Shown here piece after piece: positions 36,901 to 43,794 of a DNA stretch of 43,794 bases. The translations under genes were made by a program, and so were the position numbers. Within the stretch, counting starts at the first letter, position 1, and the number at the start of each line of letters is the position of its first letter. The stretch covers positions 1 to 43,794 of the forward strand of contig JAPPKS010000019.1 of assembly GCA_028819845.1 (NCBI GenBank), written 5' to 3'. The stretch is from Candidatus Poribacteria bacterium (lineage in GTDB: Bacteria > Poribacteria > WGA-4E > PCPOR2b). A model generated the notes under the pieces. The model had not been told where the DNA came from. It saw only the letters and a list, made by a program, of their open reading frames with translations, and made no database searches.

Positions 36901-37238
36901 CCGTGAGGAATACCAATCAGTTGCATGTAGACGGGTAAACGGGGACGTCCAATCTCCATGCTGGGCACGGCGCCGTCAAAAGTGATTTCCGCGAAAGGGC
37001 GTCCTTTAACTTCCGTTTCATTAAATTGCAGGGACAGCAGGTGGAATTTGAGGATTAGGCTATCGGCGTTTGCATGAACGATTTCCAGCGGTGACGCCTC
37101 GACGTATGGCACCAGAATAAGGAAATAGACTAGTGAAATCGTCAGGAGAAGCCAACTAGACGTAACAGAGCGGGCGGGGTCTTGTAGAATGGGGGTTGCC
37201 CTACAATACTCATCAGGAAATTGGCGGGATTTCCGCAT
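30948..37238 (-). CDS. Giant gingipain-like C25 cysteine peptidase with FlgD-like C-terminal domain
   Basis: About 2096 residues. An N-terminal hydrophobic signal (SSWLLLTISLVYFLILVPYV) leads into a beta-rich propeptide region, then the C25 catalytic domain: PTYVLLVGDAHWDH, catalytic His in LIAEYAGHGGAHTW (near residue 877) and Cys in VTTTCNNGLFDRP (near 910). Long Ig-like and beta-sandwich repeats follow. The last 90 residues (LNAPNPVRTNTAFTYNLVQP, IKIYTVNGRLVRTL, NGTYFYKVIV, KIGKLAILR) match the FlgD/Por-type C-terminal domain. PorU-like C25 proteins process type IX secretion cargo, but this one is nearly twice PorU's length, so an adhesin-protease is equally possible. The ATG at 37238 (GGGGA upstream) is preferred; a TTG at 37298 would also work. 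Confidence 0.82.
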   Translation of the reverse strand: MRKSRQFPDEYCRATPILQDPARSVTSSWLLLTISLVYFLILVPYVEASPLEIVHANADSLILKFHLLSLQFNETEVKGRPFAEITFDGAVPSMEIGRPRLPVYMQLIGIPHGGSAYASVVSSQSEIRQSKPIAPTQRPALNHRNTAMAMDTSFYQRRNAFHPVKLVEVVPLGFIREQRVARLQIQPVQYNPVSGQLKIHNELQVRINFHSPHGTPVAPMAPAANQFTTSTSQPFEQLFQKNLLNYNQAKQWRQDSNSLEHSVLAAPAAQSSHQQRYKIPITRSDLYQVTFNTLKRFGVNPASIDLDSVTMENGGRQVGIYIFDKDDNGEFDLGDSIVFYGQALIGNKFTNENIYWLYWGSTGGLRVSEQDAVPKTPDSPIPIAFKKTEHFEKDYLHDALIEVKSEFADHYFWQGLINESQNRNLREKTFRIDVPRAIPRGLIERDAELRIRLQGGERKNNAEHRARIMFNNVQQGRVAEWRKQAAPVIVRDIKQHEFIHRDSPNFLTIIAEDKPPRPPRENNFDFYLDWFELDYWHAFEASGGRLEFNSDTVPRVHGTVQYRVKNLRRAAVDVYKIIGGSIVSKLVNGQVDQIGASHELIFEDNLTQPSSYFLVENNRYSRPTQILPAQPSALRNPANQADYIIISHKDFIETVKPLVEFRQSQGLSLMVVDVETIYDQFSNGIFNPLAIQKFLRYAYTSWQKPAPTYVLLVGDAHWDHKSATVEARKLDGRSFDLYPIFVPTLHGWSPEGGETAMDHRFVTISGDDTLPDMFIGRLSVQRPHELSTMIRKIIDYEEKLEAGPWQGRLMQIADNNVDHATDDIFERSREELIQETIPVAFDTRKVYLGQIVSPEVTKRTILNTFDDGVLIAEYAGHGGAHTWADEGIFRIVNAQQLQNRRLPFIVTTTCNNGLFDRPEPFGHRSLSEQFMMGRYGAVATLSATRKTFGSANAVFDKDLFTSMFEIKPPTLGAIIADAKTQFIMKSFELWIPGAEQYTLFGDPATRLAVPDLEIAVELEEIALDPDKKIVILPNRVGRRQSSTATGKIEFTTATDFSTGSMSALALFANDLDADTANDNPRQRSRIQVWQGEFGEIQIPIPQDAKSGQGIVRLFAFDNQHAAIGGTKFWMYQPIIHDVREVMDDKVTQTLNLSAQIVDNEGIAGIKSVKVIWSNTVDFKEQTAPMVPDPTPPESTVPSGVWYELQTPIPLPKRGKVVRYQIVVTDSTNNVSRSERTSIKVPEGANIAIASMASKVTAIRYGFSKELKAFTLSADLVNNGGQPVDTDIEVWFTEGNPDWNNDHEIDADVMVFGHTIIRPEQWKPGAIDLQVVTATLILEEPLSTGFHKVYVFADPEDEDDDHTDEIVGKLDEPRSFDNKGFNSFVVNEFSLKANETLTAFSLDRIFDAFFPIGASEPTTLSIDTVEPPVSFQPDLSLIQLPIPSAVSSQSQDVQTGARAYKIELHSDTNQLVKPAEIKLRFDLNTLENHVQKKYNLALDDDGFNRLLDREASGLAIYAWQDKIKAWERLPSEIPRDSDGGFIQERFVTPPVVENASVQQLRASDVRVDPNLTPEGKWVVFFLDADRYEVLLRRNGKSEIEKLGQTGHLDKSFRDEILGIEFNIPRGKTDALGRNQIFEFGDILTFETQTVEGAARFTSPRNVNAGNGTAHVSVYGGPENLFEIGNWLLFFSNSRQFEIRNRFNELVRYPSGAPVRGEVNRPLILSDLGIELLVNTGDKPYEYGDKIKFSTSTVGVISAEIKELTTVALILNSDQTAPRLQLWVNGEIPKPESVISPRPEISLFLEDENGVDMDSFVFAVSKDFKTFKKIKDFNITSEGPVTTVGIYYKPILFIGRYLFRIWFNDLNGNELGGKGGLREFLFFVEKDPDLNSPTIDILVNGAILTDGVVLREQPQFEVQIADNDKIDPGTVQLLFSEWESLPIPLAVESYDFEFDANQPAYARISFEPDLVNGDYQIQALAADESENSAASPSYRFRLDEPVEISDVLNAPNPVRTNTAFTYNLVQPPNQVTIKIYTVNGRLVRTLEDASSRRHYNETHWDVRDENGVRLANGTYFYKVIVDTDDRKIEKIGKLAILR

Positions 37239-37413
37239 TTCTCGATTTCCCCACTTACACATTTGATTTCGAATTTGGTACATAACAATCAATTTCAACC
37301 GAGATATGGTGGGGAATCTCGGCGCAGAATAAGGGGACAGTCAAGAAGGCAGGTGGTTTGCGTAGATGTGCAACGCCTGAAAAACTAAAGAACTGAAGCG
37401 CAATATTAGAAAT

Positions 37414-37683
37414 TTAAACTATTGCTCGTGGTGGTGCAGTGATATTCTGATAAAGGGTCAGAGTTTTCTCTTTGGATACAGCGCCAGAAGGCAACTTTAG
37501 CACTTCATATAAAGACGGTTCTTGTTCGCCTATCCTAATCGATAGAATATCACCTACAACGAGAGTTTTTCCGGCTTTGGCTTTATGACCATTCACATGA
37601 ACCCGACCATGCTGACAAAGTGTTGCCGCAACTGTACGGCGTTTAATGATGCGGCTCACCTGTAGGAATTTGTCTAGACGCAT
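37414..37683 (-). CDS. rqcP: RqcP/YabO-type S4-domain RNA-binding protein
   Basis: An 89-residue protein made almost wholly of an S4 RNA-binding domain: MRLDKFLQVSRIIKRRTVAA, LCQHGRVHVNGHKAKAGKTL and VGDILSIRIGEQE. The opening closely matches B. subtilis YabO (RqcP), which binds 23S RNA on obstructed 50S subunits and helps RqcH add alanine tails to stalled chains. Hsp15 is the other relative. AGGA precedes the ATG, which lies inside the 3' end of lon; the two genes overlap by 41 bases in different frames, so translation is likely coupled. The position in a protease/chaperone operon fits a ribosome-quality-control role. Confidence 0.88.
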   Translation of the reverse strand: MRLDKFLQVSRIIKRRTVAATLCQHGRVHVNGHKAKAGKTLVVGDILSIRIGEQEPSLYEVLKLPSGAVSKEKTLTLYQNITAPPRAIV

Positions 37684-40093
37684 CGGTTTTCCTCAAAGCC
37701 AAATCCAGGGGTGCCGTTTGTTCATGCGCATCGGTGTGCTTCAAAGCAACATCTAATACATCCATCATGCCGTCAACCTTGTAAAAATGGACGCTGTCCC
37801 TAATTTCATCGGGAATTTCAGGAAGATCTTTGTCATTATCCTCAGGGATAATGATACTCGTTATGCTATTTCTGTGGGCTGCCAGAACTTTTTCCTTCAA
37901 TCCCCCGATTGGCAGGACACGTCCGCGCAACGTAATCTCACCGGTCATCGCAACATCTTTCCGCACCTCTTTACCGGTCAGTGCAGAAATCATCGCAGTG
38001 GCAAGGGTAATTCCCGCCGAAGGCCCCTCTTTAGGAACTGCCCCTTCAGGAACGTGGATATGGATGTCATTTTTCTCGAAATCAAAATCCGGCGGCACAT
38101 CGAGTGTTTCTGCGAAGGATCGAATAAAAGCCAGCGCGGTCTGCGCTGACTCGCGCATAACGTCCCCAAGTTGGCCGGTCAATGCCAATTCACCATCTCC
38201 TCGCATGGTAGTAACTTCAATGCCAATGATATCCCCGCCTACAGGTGTGTAGACCATCCCGGTTGCAACGCCAACTTCGTCGCGTTCTTCTGCTTTTCCA
38301 CGCGTGAATTTTGGTGGCCCCAAATACTCACCGAGATTTTCAACGTCAATTTGGACATTCGCGTTCTTATTTCCATTTTTTACAATTTGCTTAGCAACTT
38401 TTCGGCAGATGCTCGTGATTTCCCGTTCCAAATTTCGAACGCCAGCCTCGCGTGTATATTTATTTATAGTGCCCAATATGGATTCATCTGAGAATTGAAT
38501 GGATTTTTCCTGCAAACCGTGGGCTTTGAGCTGTTTCGGAATGAGGAACAGACTGGCAATTTTGTGTTTTTCATATTCGGTGTATCCAGGCAACTCAATA
38601 ATTTCCATACGGTCCTGCAAAGGCGCTGGAATGGTCACTCGCGTGTTAGCCGTCGTGATAAACATCACATCGGACAGGTCAAATTGAACATCAAGATAGT
38701 GATCACGGAAGGTGTCGTTCTGTTCGGGGTCAAGTACTTCCAAAAGTGCAGAAGCCGGATCGCCTCGAAAGTCCATGCTCATTTTGTCGATTTCATCCAA
38801 AAGAAAAAGCGGATTTCTTGATTTGGCATCCCGCAGACCCTGAACAACTCTACCGGGTAAAGCGCCGATATATGTCCGGCGGTGTCCACGAATTTCGGCT
38901 TCGTCACGTACCCCGCCTAAGGACATACGGATAAAATTCCGGTCTGTTGCGCGGGCGATTGATTTCCCTAACGACGTTTTGCCGACACCGGGCGGCCCGA
39001 CAAAACAGAGGATTGGTCCTTTGAGTTTATCGACTAGTTTGAGAACTGCGAGATATTCAAGGATTCGTTCTTTGGGCTTTTCAAGGCCGTAATGATCTTC
39101 CTCCAATATCTGCTCTGCTGCATCAATACCGATTTTACCTTCCGTTCGTATACTCCAAGGCATTGCCAGAAGCCAGTCAATATAAGTTCGGATGACACCA
39201 GCTTCTGCGGACATCGGCGGCACTTGTTGAAGCCGATCGACCTCTTTCATCGCTTTCTCCTCGGCCTCTTCGTTCATGCCAGCTTCCTTTATTTGTTCAC
39301 GCAGTTCTTCGATTTCGGCAAGATCGTCCCCGCCTCTGCCAAGTTCTTTTTGGATTGCCTTCATTTTCTCGTGCAGGTAAAACTCTCGATGGGTTTTTTC
39401 AACTGATTTCCGCACTTGATGATTGAGTTTTTCTTCCAGTTCAATTAAATCTAATTCTTCGTCAAGAAGTTCGATGACCACCTGTAAGCGTTTAATTGGA
39501 TTAGTCTCGTCCAAGATTCGTTGTAATTTCTCTGACTCCACGTTGGTGCTAACGTACATAGCAATTGAATCTGCAAGATTTCCGGGTTCCTCTTCTTTTC
39601 GAATTACAATCAAAGATTCAGATGAAATTTGCTGCCGGTTTGCCTTGATGTATTTTTCGAACGTCTTAATCGCTATTTGCATCAGCGACTTTGCCTCTTT
39701 CGACTTATCCGACGCCTCAGGTATAATTTTGACTTCCGCCTGGAGAAATCCATCATTTTCAAAGCACTTAAGAACAATTGCGCGACACTCTCCGACGATG
39801 GTAAGCCGAATTGTTCCATCATTGGGGTCGTAAGATTCGGCGATGCTTACCACAGTTCCGACGCGATAAAAATCTTCTGGCTTAGGTTCTTCTTTTTCCT
39901 TGTCCTTCTGATTGAGCAAAAGTACCAACGAACCCGTATGCAAAGCATAGGTAGCCGCCAAGACTCCCACTTTGCGAATCACAACGAGCGGTTGATTATG
40001 TCGTGGAAAAATCACACCTTTACCGGGTAAAGGAATAACCGGTAGGACTCCACCTTCATCAATCTGACGGTTTGCGCTTGGATTCGGATCCAT
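37643..40093 (-). CDS. lon: ATP-dependent protease Lon
   Basis: An 816-residue LonA with all parts: N-terminal substrate domain (PVIPLPGKGVIFPRHNQPLV), coiled linker (REFYLHEKMKAIQKELGRGG), AAA+ module with Walker A GPPGVGKTSLGKS and Walker B FLLDEIDKM, and the protease domain with Ser in PKEGPSAGIT and Lys in GGLKEKVLAAHR. It degrades misfolded and regulatory proteins in the cytoplasm. AAGGAG lies nine bases before the ATG. It starts 39 bases after clpX, so the two are probably co-transcribed. The last 40 residues carry a small duplication (DVALKHTDA and DLALRKTDA) that overlaps rqcP. Confidence 0.97.
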   Translation of the reverse strand: MDPNPSANRQIDEGGVLPVIPLPGKGVIFPRHNQPLVVIRKVGVLAATYALHTGSLVLLLNQKDKEKEEPKPEDFYRVGTVVSIAESYDPNDGTIRLTIVGECRAIVLKCFENDGFLQAEVKIIPEASDKSKEAKSLMQIAIKTFEKYIKANRQQISSESLIVIRKEEEPGNLADSIAMYVSTNVESEKLQRILDETNPIKRLQVVIELLDEELDLIELEEKLNHQVRKSVEKTHREFYLHEKMKAIQKELGRGGDDLAEIEELREQIKEAGMNEEAEEKAMKEVDRLQQVPPMSAEAGVIRTYIDWLLAMPWSIRTEGKIGIDAAEQILEEDHYGLEKPKERILEYLAVLKLVDKLKGPILCFVGPPGVGKTSLGKSIARATDRNFIRMSLGGVRDEAEIRGHRRTYIGALPGRVVQGLRDAKSRNPLFLLDEIDKMSMDFRGDPASALLEVLDPEQNDTFRDHYLDVQFDLSDVMFITTANTRVTIPAPLQDRMEIIELPGYTEYEKHKIASLFLIPKQLKAHGLQEKSIQFSDESILGTINKYTREAGVRNLEREITSICRKVAKQIVKNGNKNANVQIDVENLGEYLGPPKFTRGKAEERDEVGVATGMVYTPVGGDIIGIEVTTMRGDGELALTGQLGDVMRESAQTALAFIRSFAETLDVPPDFDFEKNDIHIHVPEGAVPKEGPSAGITLATAMISALTGKEVRKDVAMTGEITLRGRVLPIGGLKEKVLAAHRNSITSIIIPEDNDKDLPEIPDEIRDSVHFYKVDGMMDVLDVALKHTDAHEQTAPLDLALRKTDASRQIPTGEPHH

Positions 40094-40132
40094 ACTTTAT
40101 GACTCCTTGTCAATTATCGATTTTTCGTAACA

Positions 40133-41401
40133 TCATGCACTCAAAACCTTCCGCTCATCCTCATAAACCAACAAAGGCGGTTCGCCCTTCAAGACCGAAT
40201 CTGCTGTGATGATACATTCTCGAACACCTTTTAAGGCTGGAATTTCATACATCGTATCTAACATTATATTTTCCATGATGGCCCTCAATCCTCTTGCGCC
40301 CGTCTCCCGCCTAATTACTTCTTGAGCGATGGCCGCAAGTCCTTCCTCGGTTACCTGAAGGTTTACGTCTTCATAACTAAATAGATGGCTGTACTGTTTT
40401 ACGACAGCGTTTTGGGGTTCAGTTAAGATTTGAATCAATGCAGTTTCGTCTAACTCGTGAAGTGTTGCAGTTATAGGCAGACGTCCGATGAACTCTGGAA
40501 TAAAACCAAATTTTATCAGATCCTTGGAGTTCGCTTGCTCAAGCAACACATGGATTTTGCAGTCGTTCGTCGCTTGGACTTCTGACCCAAAGCCCATCAT
40601 TTGCTTTCCGATGCGCTCTTGGACGATTTTGTCGAGTCCAATAAACGTGCCGCCGCATATAAATAGAATTTTCGAAGTATCCACTTCAATATATTCTTGA
40701 TGCGGATGTTTTCGCCCTCCTTGTGGAGGCACATTGGCTGTTTTGCCTTCCAAAATCTTCAATAATGCTTGTTGGACACCTTCGCCCGAAACATCTCGCG
40801 TAATGGAAGGATTTTCGAATTTTCGACTTATCTTATCAATCTCGTCAACGTAAATTATTCCGGTTTCCGCTCGCTCAACATCACCGTCGGCTGCCTGAAG
40901 CAGCTTCAAGATAATGTTCTCAACATCCTCACCGACGTAGCCCGCCTCAGTCAGGGTTGTTGCGTCAGTAATAGCGAAAGGCACATTCAAAATTCGAGCT
41001 AACGTTTGAGCTAGGAGAGTCTTTCCCGTTCCGGTAGGTCCCATCAGCAAAATATTGCTTTTGTCTAAATCAACGCCAACTGGATTTTTTTCAAATTTTA
41101 ATCTTTTGTAGTGATTATAAACAGCAACTGCTAAGATTTTTTTTGCCGTTTCTTGACCGATTACATATTCGTCAAGTTTTGATTTAATTTCAGACGGGTG
41201 AGGGAGCGAAAAACCATCCGAAAGCGCTGAAAATTCATCGGTATGTTCTTCGTCACCGTCATCTCTGATAATATCATGACATACCTCAACACATTCGTCA
41301 CAAATGTACACTGTGTTTAAGCCTACAATCAGCCGCCTTACCTCATCTTTACTTTTGTTGCAAAAAGAACACCGTAAATTGTCTTCACGATTGCCGGACA
41401 T
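40133..41401 (-). CDS. clpX: ATP-dependent Clp protease ATP-binding subunit ClpX
   Basis: A 422-residue AAA+ unfoldase that feeds substrates to ClpP. The N-terminal zinc-binding domain has four Cys (CSFCNKS and ICDECVEVC). Walker A is [15 protein letters not shown], the pore loop [11 protein letters not shown], Walker [11 protein letters not shown], and the ClpP-contacting IGF-type loop is seen as [10 protein letters not shown]. The C-terminal sensor-2 region ([17 protein letters not shown]) is intact. The ATG at 41401 is chosen because GGAG is six bases upstream; the TTG twelve bases earlier overlaps that site. About 240 bases separate it from clpP, including an 8-bp inverted repeat near 41469-41509. 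Confidence 0.97.
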   Translation of the reverse strand: MSGNREDNLRCSFCNKSKDEVRRLIVGLNTVYICDECVEVCHDIIRDDGDEEHTDEFSALSDGFSLPHPSEIKSKLDEYVIGQETAKKILAVAVYNHYKRLKFEKNPVGVDLDKSNILLMGPTGTGKTLLAQTLARILNVPFAITDATTLTEAGYVGEDVENIILKLLQAADGDVERAETGIIYVDEIDKISRKFENPSITRDVSGEGVQQALLKILEGKTANVPPQGGRKHPHQEYIEVDTSKILFICGGTFIGLDKIVQERIGKQMMGFGSEVQATNDCKIHVLLEQANSKDLIKFGFIPEFIGRLPITATLHELDETALIQILTEPQNAVVKQYSHLFSYEDVNLQVTEEGLAAIAQEVIRRETGARGLRAIMENIMLDTMYEIPALKGVRECIITADSVLKGEPPLLVYEDERKVLSA

Positions 41402-41468
41402 TAGTTTCTCCAAGAGGTGGTAACTTGTACAAAAGGGGACGACTCACGTCAAACATTAAAAATAGGAG

Positions 41469-41509
41469 AGGTTTGGTGCGGTTGAGCACGTGAGGTTCCT
41501 GCCAAACCT
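41469..41509. repeat. Inverted repeat between clpP and clpX
   Basis: AGGTTTGG (41469-41476) and CCAAACCT (41502-41509) are exact inverted arms around CACGTG. The CCAAACCTACAAAAATT flank resembles the CCAACCTACAA of the repeats at 708 and 3361, so it may be another decayed member. Confidence 0.5.
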
Positions 41510-41644
41510 ACAAAAATTCTGCCAGCCGTAAATCCTCAATCCTTCACTGAAATAACACGCGGTTTTAACATGAACCAAAAGATTGTAGAAAATAATTTCA
41601 GCAACCAACAGAGACAGGTCAAGCAGCGGAACCGCTGTCACATC

Positions 41645-42256
41645 TCACGCTTCACCTTTCTGTACCTCAGGTATTCGGCGAGAAACGACGTTGTCTACGA
41701 TGCCGTATTTTAACGCATATTCTGCGGTCATGAAAAAATCACGGTCCGCATCTGCTTGAATTTTGTCGTCGGATTGCCCCGTATGTTCCGCTAAAATAGC
41801 GTACAACTCTTTCCGAATGCGCAGTATTTCTTTCGCGTGAATATCAATATCGGAAGCTTGTCCACCGACGCCGCTTATAATGGGTTGGTGAATTAAAACT
41901 GTGGAATGAGGAAGCGCATACCGTTTACCTGCCGCGCCGCCAGCTAGGAGAATAGCTCCCATGCTGTAGGCTTGACCCACGCACCATGTCTGAATATCAG
42001 GTTTGATATATTGCATGGTGTCATAAATAGCTAATCCCGATGAAACAGAGCCCCCTATCGTATTCACATAAAGTACGATGTCCGCATCCGGATTGTCACT
42101 CTCCAAAAATAGCATCTGGGCAATGATGCTATTTGCAACGGCGTCGTCAATCGCCGATCCAACCATAATAATGCGGTCTTTAAGCAACCGTGAGTAAATA
42201 TCATAGGATCGTTCACCACGACTGGTTTGTTCCACCACAATCGGGACAAGGTTCAT
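41645..42256 (-). CDS. clpP: ATP-dependent Clp protease proteolytic subunit ClpP
   Basis: A 203-residue self-compartmentalised serine protease. The catalytic triad is present: Ser in [11 protein letters not shown] (the residue before Ser is Tyr rather than the usual Ala), His in HSTVLIHQP and Asp in [13 protein letters not shown]. The head ([20 protein letters not shown]) and handle helices are normal. The ATG at 42256, with GGAG seven bases upstream, is preferred to one 13 codons earlier, because [20 protein letters not shown] is the standard start. It follows the trigger-factor gene by 45 bases, the classical tig-clpP-clpX order. Confidence 0.96.
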   Translation of the reverse strand: MNLVPIVVEQTSRGERSYDIYSRLLKDRIIMVGSAIDDAVANSIIAQMLFLESDNPDADIVLYVNTIGGSVSSGLAIYDTMQYIKPDIQTWCVGQAYSMGAILLAGGAAGKRYALPHSTVLIHQPIISGVGGQASDIDIHAKEILRIRKELYAILAEHTGQSDDKIQADADRDFFMTAEYALKYGIVDNVVSRRIPEVQKGEA

Positions 42257-42301
42257 CAAAACTCTCCATAATACAGGATAAGGAAAAGCGCTCAAATAAT
42301 A

Positions 42302-43609
42302 CTATGAAGGGATGATCAAGGACTTCTTCTCGGAAGCCTTCTGAATAAGGAATGTATATATTTTTTCATTCCGGAGATGTTCTCTGAATTCTTCCAATCG
42401 ATTGCTCGCCTTCAGCAAGCTAGCGTATTTTTGAGGGTCGCGGTTTTGGCTTTCCGCAATACGCCGTATTTCTATGTCTAATTCATCGTCCGTGACACTG
42501 ATATTTTCTTCTTCAGCAATAGTGTCAAAAATCCACGCCTGTTTTATTTGCCGAATCGCATCTGCACGAAGCTCCGATGGCAGTTTTTCCAAATCTACGC
42601 CCGCCTGCTCTGGGGTTTTACCTTGGGTTTGCAATTGCCCCTGAATGTTCTGAGTCATCTGCTGTACGTGCCGATCAATTAATGATTCAGGGGGATTAAT
42701 CTCAGTTTTCTCAATTAACTGCTGAAGTACCTCCTCCCGTTGGCTTTGGTTTATGATACCTTTCTGTTCTTCTACAAGGTTGTTCCATATTGCGCCATAG
42801 AGTTGGTCATAATTTTCATACTCCAAATCTTTCGCGAATTCGTCATCAAGCGCGGGAAGCTGCTTTTCCGTAAGTGCATGCAACGTCAGATGAAACACGG
42901 CTCGTTTGCCAGCAAGTTCCGAATTTGCCGCAGATTGCTCAAAGTCAACCTCGATTTTCTTGGAACTTCCAATAGGCATGCCGATAAGCGCTTCTTCTAT
43001 TTTCGGCAAAAGGGTTCCCTGTCCTATTTCAACATCCACATCTTGCTTGCTACCATCTTTAATAGGTTGATTGTCAACAAAACATTCCCAGTCAATCCTG
43101 ACAGAATCCCCTTGCTGCGCGGGCCGGTTTTCCTCTAGCGGCACAAAGGTAGCGTGCTGCGCTTGTAATTTTTGGATATACTCCTCAACTTCATCACGCG
43201 GAACATTCGCGGGAGTTTTATCTATCGCTATCTCTTCGTATTTAGGAAGGGCGAGATCGGGTTGAATGTCAATCGTGGCTTCAAAAACAATCGGCTTACC
43301 CTCCTCAATCTCTATTTGATCTAGCGGCGGCGAAATTTCGGGGTTGTTAAGAGGGACAAGCTTCTCAGTGTCTAACGCATGTTCGTAGGCGGGCGGGACA
43401 AGATTTTGAAGGGATTCAGATTTTATATACTCAGCAAAACGCGCTTTAAGGATGCTAGAAGGAACTCGTCCTTTCCGAAAACCGGGAACAGAAACTTTCG
43501 TCCGTAACGCTCGATAAGTGCGCTCAAGTTCTTCATTGACCTCTTCAGCGGAAATTTCTATCCGCAGGCACATTTGATTATTTCCCAGCTTTTCTGCGGC
43601 AACCTTCAA
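42302..43609 (-). CDS. tig: Trigger factor, ribosome-associated chaperone
   Basis: A 435-residue three-domain protein. The N-terminal ribosome-binding domain has the signature loop SVPGFRKGRVP. An FKBP-like peptidyl-prolyl isomerase domain follows (QQGDSVRIDWECFVDNQPI, DVEIGQGTLLPKIEEALIGM), then a helical C-terminal chaperone domain. It shelters nascent chains at the exit tunnel. The start is TTG with TGGAG six bases upstream. The gene is the first protein gene after tRNA-Leu and tRNA-Lys on the same strand and heads the proteostasis cluster. Confidence 0.96.
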   Translation of the reverse strand: MKVAAEKLGNNQMCLRIEISAEEVNEELERTYRALRTKVSVPGFRKGRVPSSILKARFAEYIKSESLQNLVPPAYEHALDTEKLVPLNNPEISPPLDQIEIEEGKPIVFEATIDIQPDLALPKYEEIAIDKTPANVPRDEVEEYIQKLQAQHATFVPLEENRPAQQGDSVRIDWECFVDNQPIKDGSKQDVDVEIGQGTLLPKIEEALIGMPIGSSKKIEVDFEQSAANSELAGKRAVFHLTLHALTEKQLPALDDEFAKDLEYENYDQLYGAIWNNLVEEQKGIINQSQREEVLQQLIEKTEINPPESLIDRHVQQMTQNIQGQLQTQGKTPEQAGVDLEKLPSELRADAIRQIKQAWIFDTIAEEENISVTDDELDIEIRRIAESQNRDPQKYASLLKASNRLEEFREHLRNEKIYTFLIQKASEKKSLIIPS

Positions 43610-43646
43610 CTAAATCTCCAGCCTATTTCCTTAAAGATGTGAGCGA

Positions 43647-43730
43647 TGGGCGAGGAGGGACTCGAACCCTCACGGGAAAAATCCCAATAGATCCTAAGTC
43701 TATCTTGTCTGCCAATTTCAACACCCGCCC
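43647..43730 (-). tRNA. tRNA-Leu (anticodon UAG)
   Basis: Read on the minus strand, the acceptor stem GGGCGGG pairs with CTCGCCC, the D-loop contains TGGCAG, and the anticodon stem ATAGA/TCTAT encloses CTTAGGA with anticodon TAG. There is a long variable arm (GGGATTTTTCCC), as expected for class II tRNA, and the T-arm is GAGGGTTCGAGTCCCTC. The discriminator is A and no CCA is encoded. Confidence 0.95.
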
Positions 43731-43740
43731 ATACTCGTGG

Positions 43741-43794
43741 TGCGCCGTGAAGGAATCGAACCTTCAACCGCCTGATTAAGAGTCAGATGCTCTG
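43741..43794 (-). tRNA. tRNA-Lys (anticodon CUU), cut by the window edge
   Basis: The 3' 54 bases are visible. The anticodon stem TCTGA/TCAGG encloses CTCTTAA with anticodon CTT, the T-arm is GAAGGTTCGATTCCTTC, and the 3' end is GGCGCA without CCA. The 5' acceptor and D-arm lie outside the window. Ten bases separate it from tRNA-Leu. Confidence 0.9.

Noticed and set aside
41456-41641. A 61-codon minus-strand frame between clpP and clpX
   Set aside because: It starts with GTG at the clpP stop, has no separate ribosome site and crosses an inverted repeat; no protein character.

Overview
The window (about 44 kb) comes from a bacterial chromosome with moderate GC. The best guess for the organism is a Candidatus Poribacteria-like lineage or a near relative. 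This rests on three traits: long tandem leucine-rich-repeat (LRR) proteins with an NPFNPET-type C-terminal region, a gingipain-like C25 protein with its own FlgD-like tail, and many secreted sugar-active proteins among degenerate repeats. This is inference from gene style; there is no rRNA here to confirm it. Genes use ATG, GTG and TTG starts with clear Shine-Dalgarno sites, and stop codons look standard.

Layout. 1-540: truncated IS3-family element. 1043-2260: solute-binding lipoprotein, followed by over 1 kb of repeat-rich non-coding DNA. 3499-7710: large secreted LRR/Ig-like protein whose C-terminal part is cut off by three in-frame stops. 8258-9814: BCCT-type osmolyte transporter. 10333-15785: a three-PAS sensor kinase and a sigma-54 response regulator on the minus strand. 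Between them sits a RAYT transposase gene with two arrays of its REP-like palindromes. 16340-19433: DAHP synthase and 2-isopropylmalate synthase behind a putative aromatic leader-peptide attenuator, divergent from serA (19687-21270). 21351-30879: an ATP-grasp-like protein, an alpha-galactosidase-like lipoprotein, a LamG/DUF1080-like secreted protein, a six-hairpin glycosidase, a GT-C glycosyltransferase and a formyltransferase-like protein. 30948-37238: a giant C25 peptidase. 37414-43609: the proteostasis cluster tig-clpP-clpX-lon-rqcP, preceded by tRNA-Leu(UAG) and a partial tRNA-Lys(CUU), all on the minus strand.

How the genes may work together. The aro, leuA and serA genes form an amino-acid biosynthesis locus with back-to-back promoters. 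The DAHP synthase leader shows four mutually exclusive RNA arms and a Tyr/Phe-rich 50-codon ORF, which is the most attractive regulatory candidate in the window. The trigger factor, ClpXP, Lon and RqcP genes are a classical folding and degradation module. The LRR and C25 proteins carry, or once carried, C-terminal domains like those used for Por/type IX-style secretion.

The non-coding DNA is unusually rich in small repeats: a 30-bp dispersed motif (four copies), heptamer tandem repeats on both outer flanks of the two-component locus, REP arrays, and a perfect 14-bp inverted repeat. All functional calls are from reading the sequence; no database search was possible.
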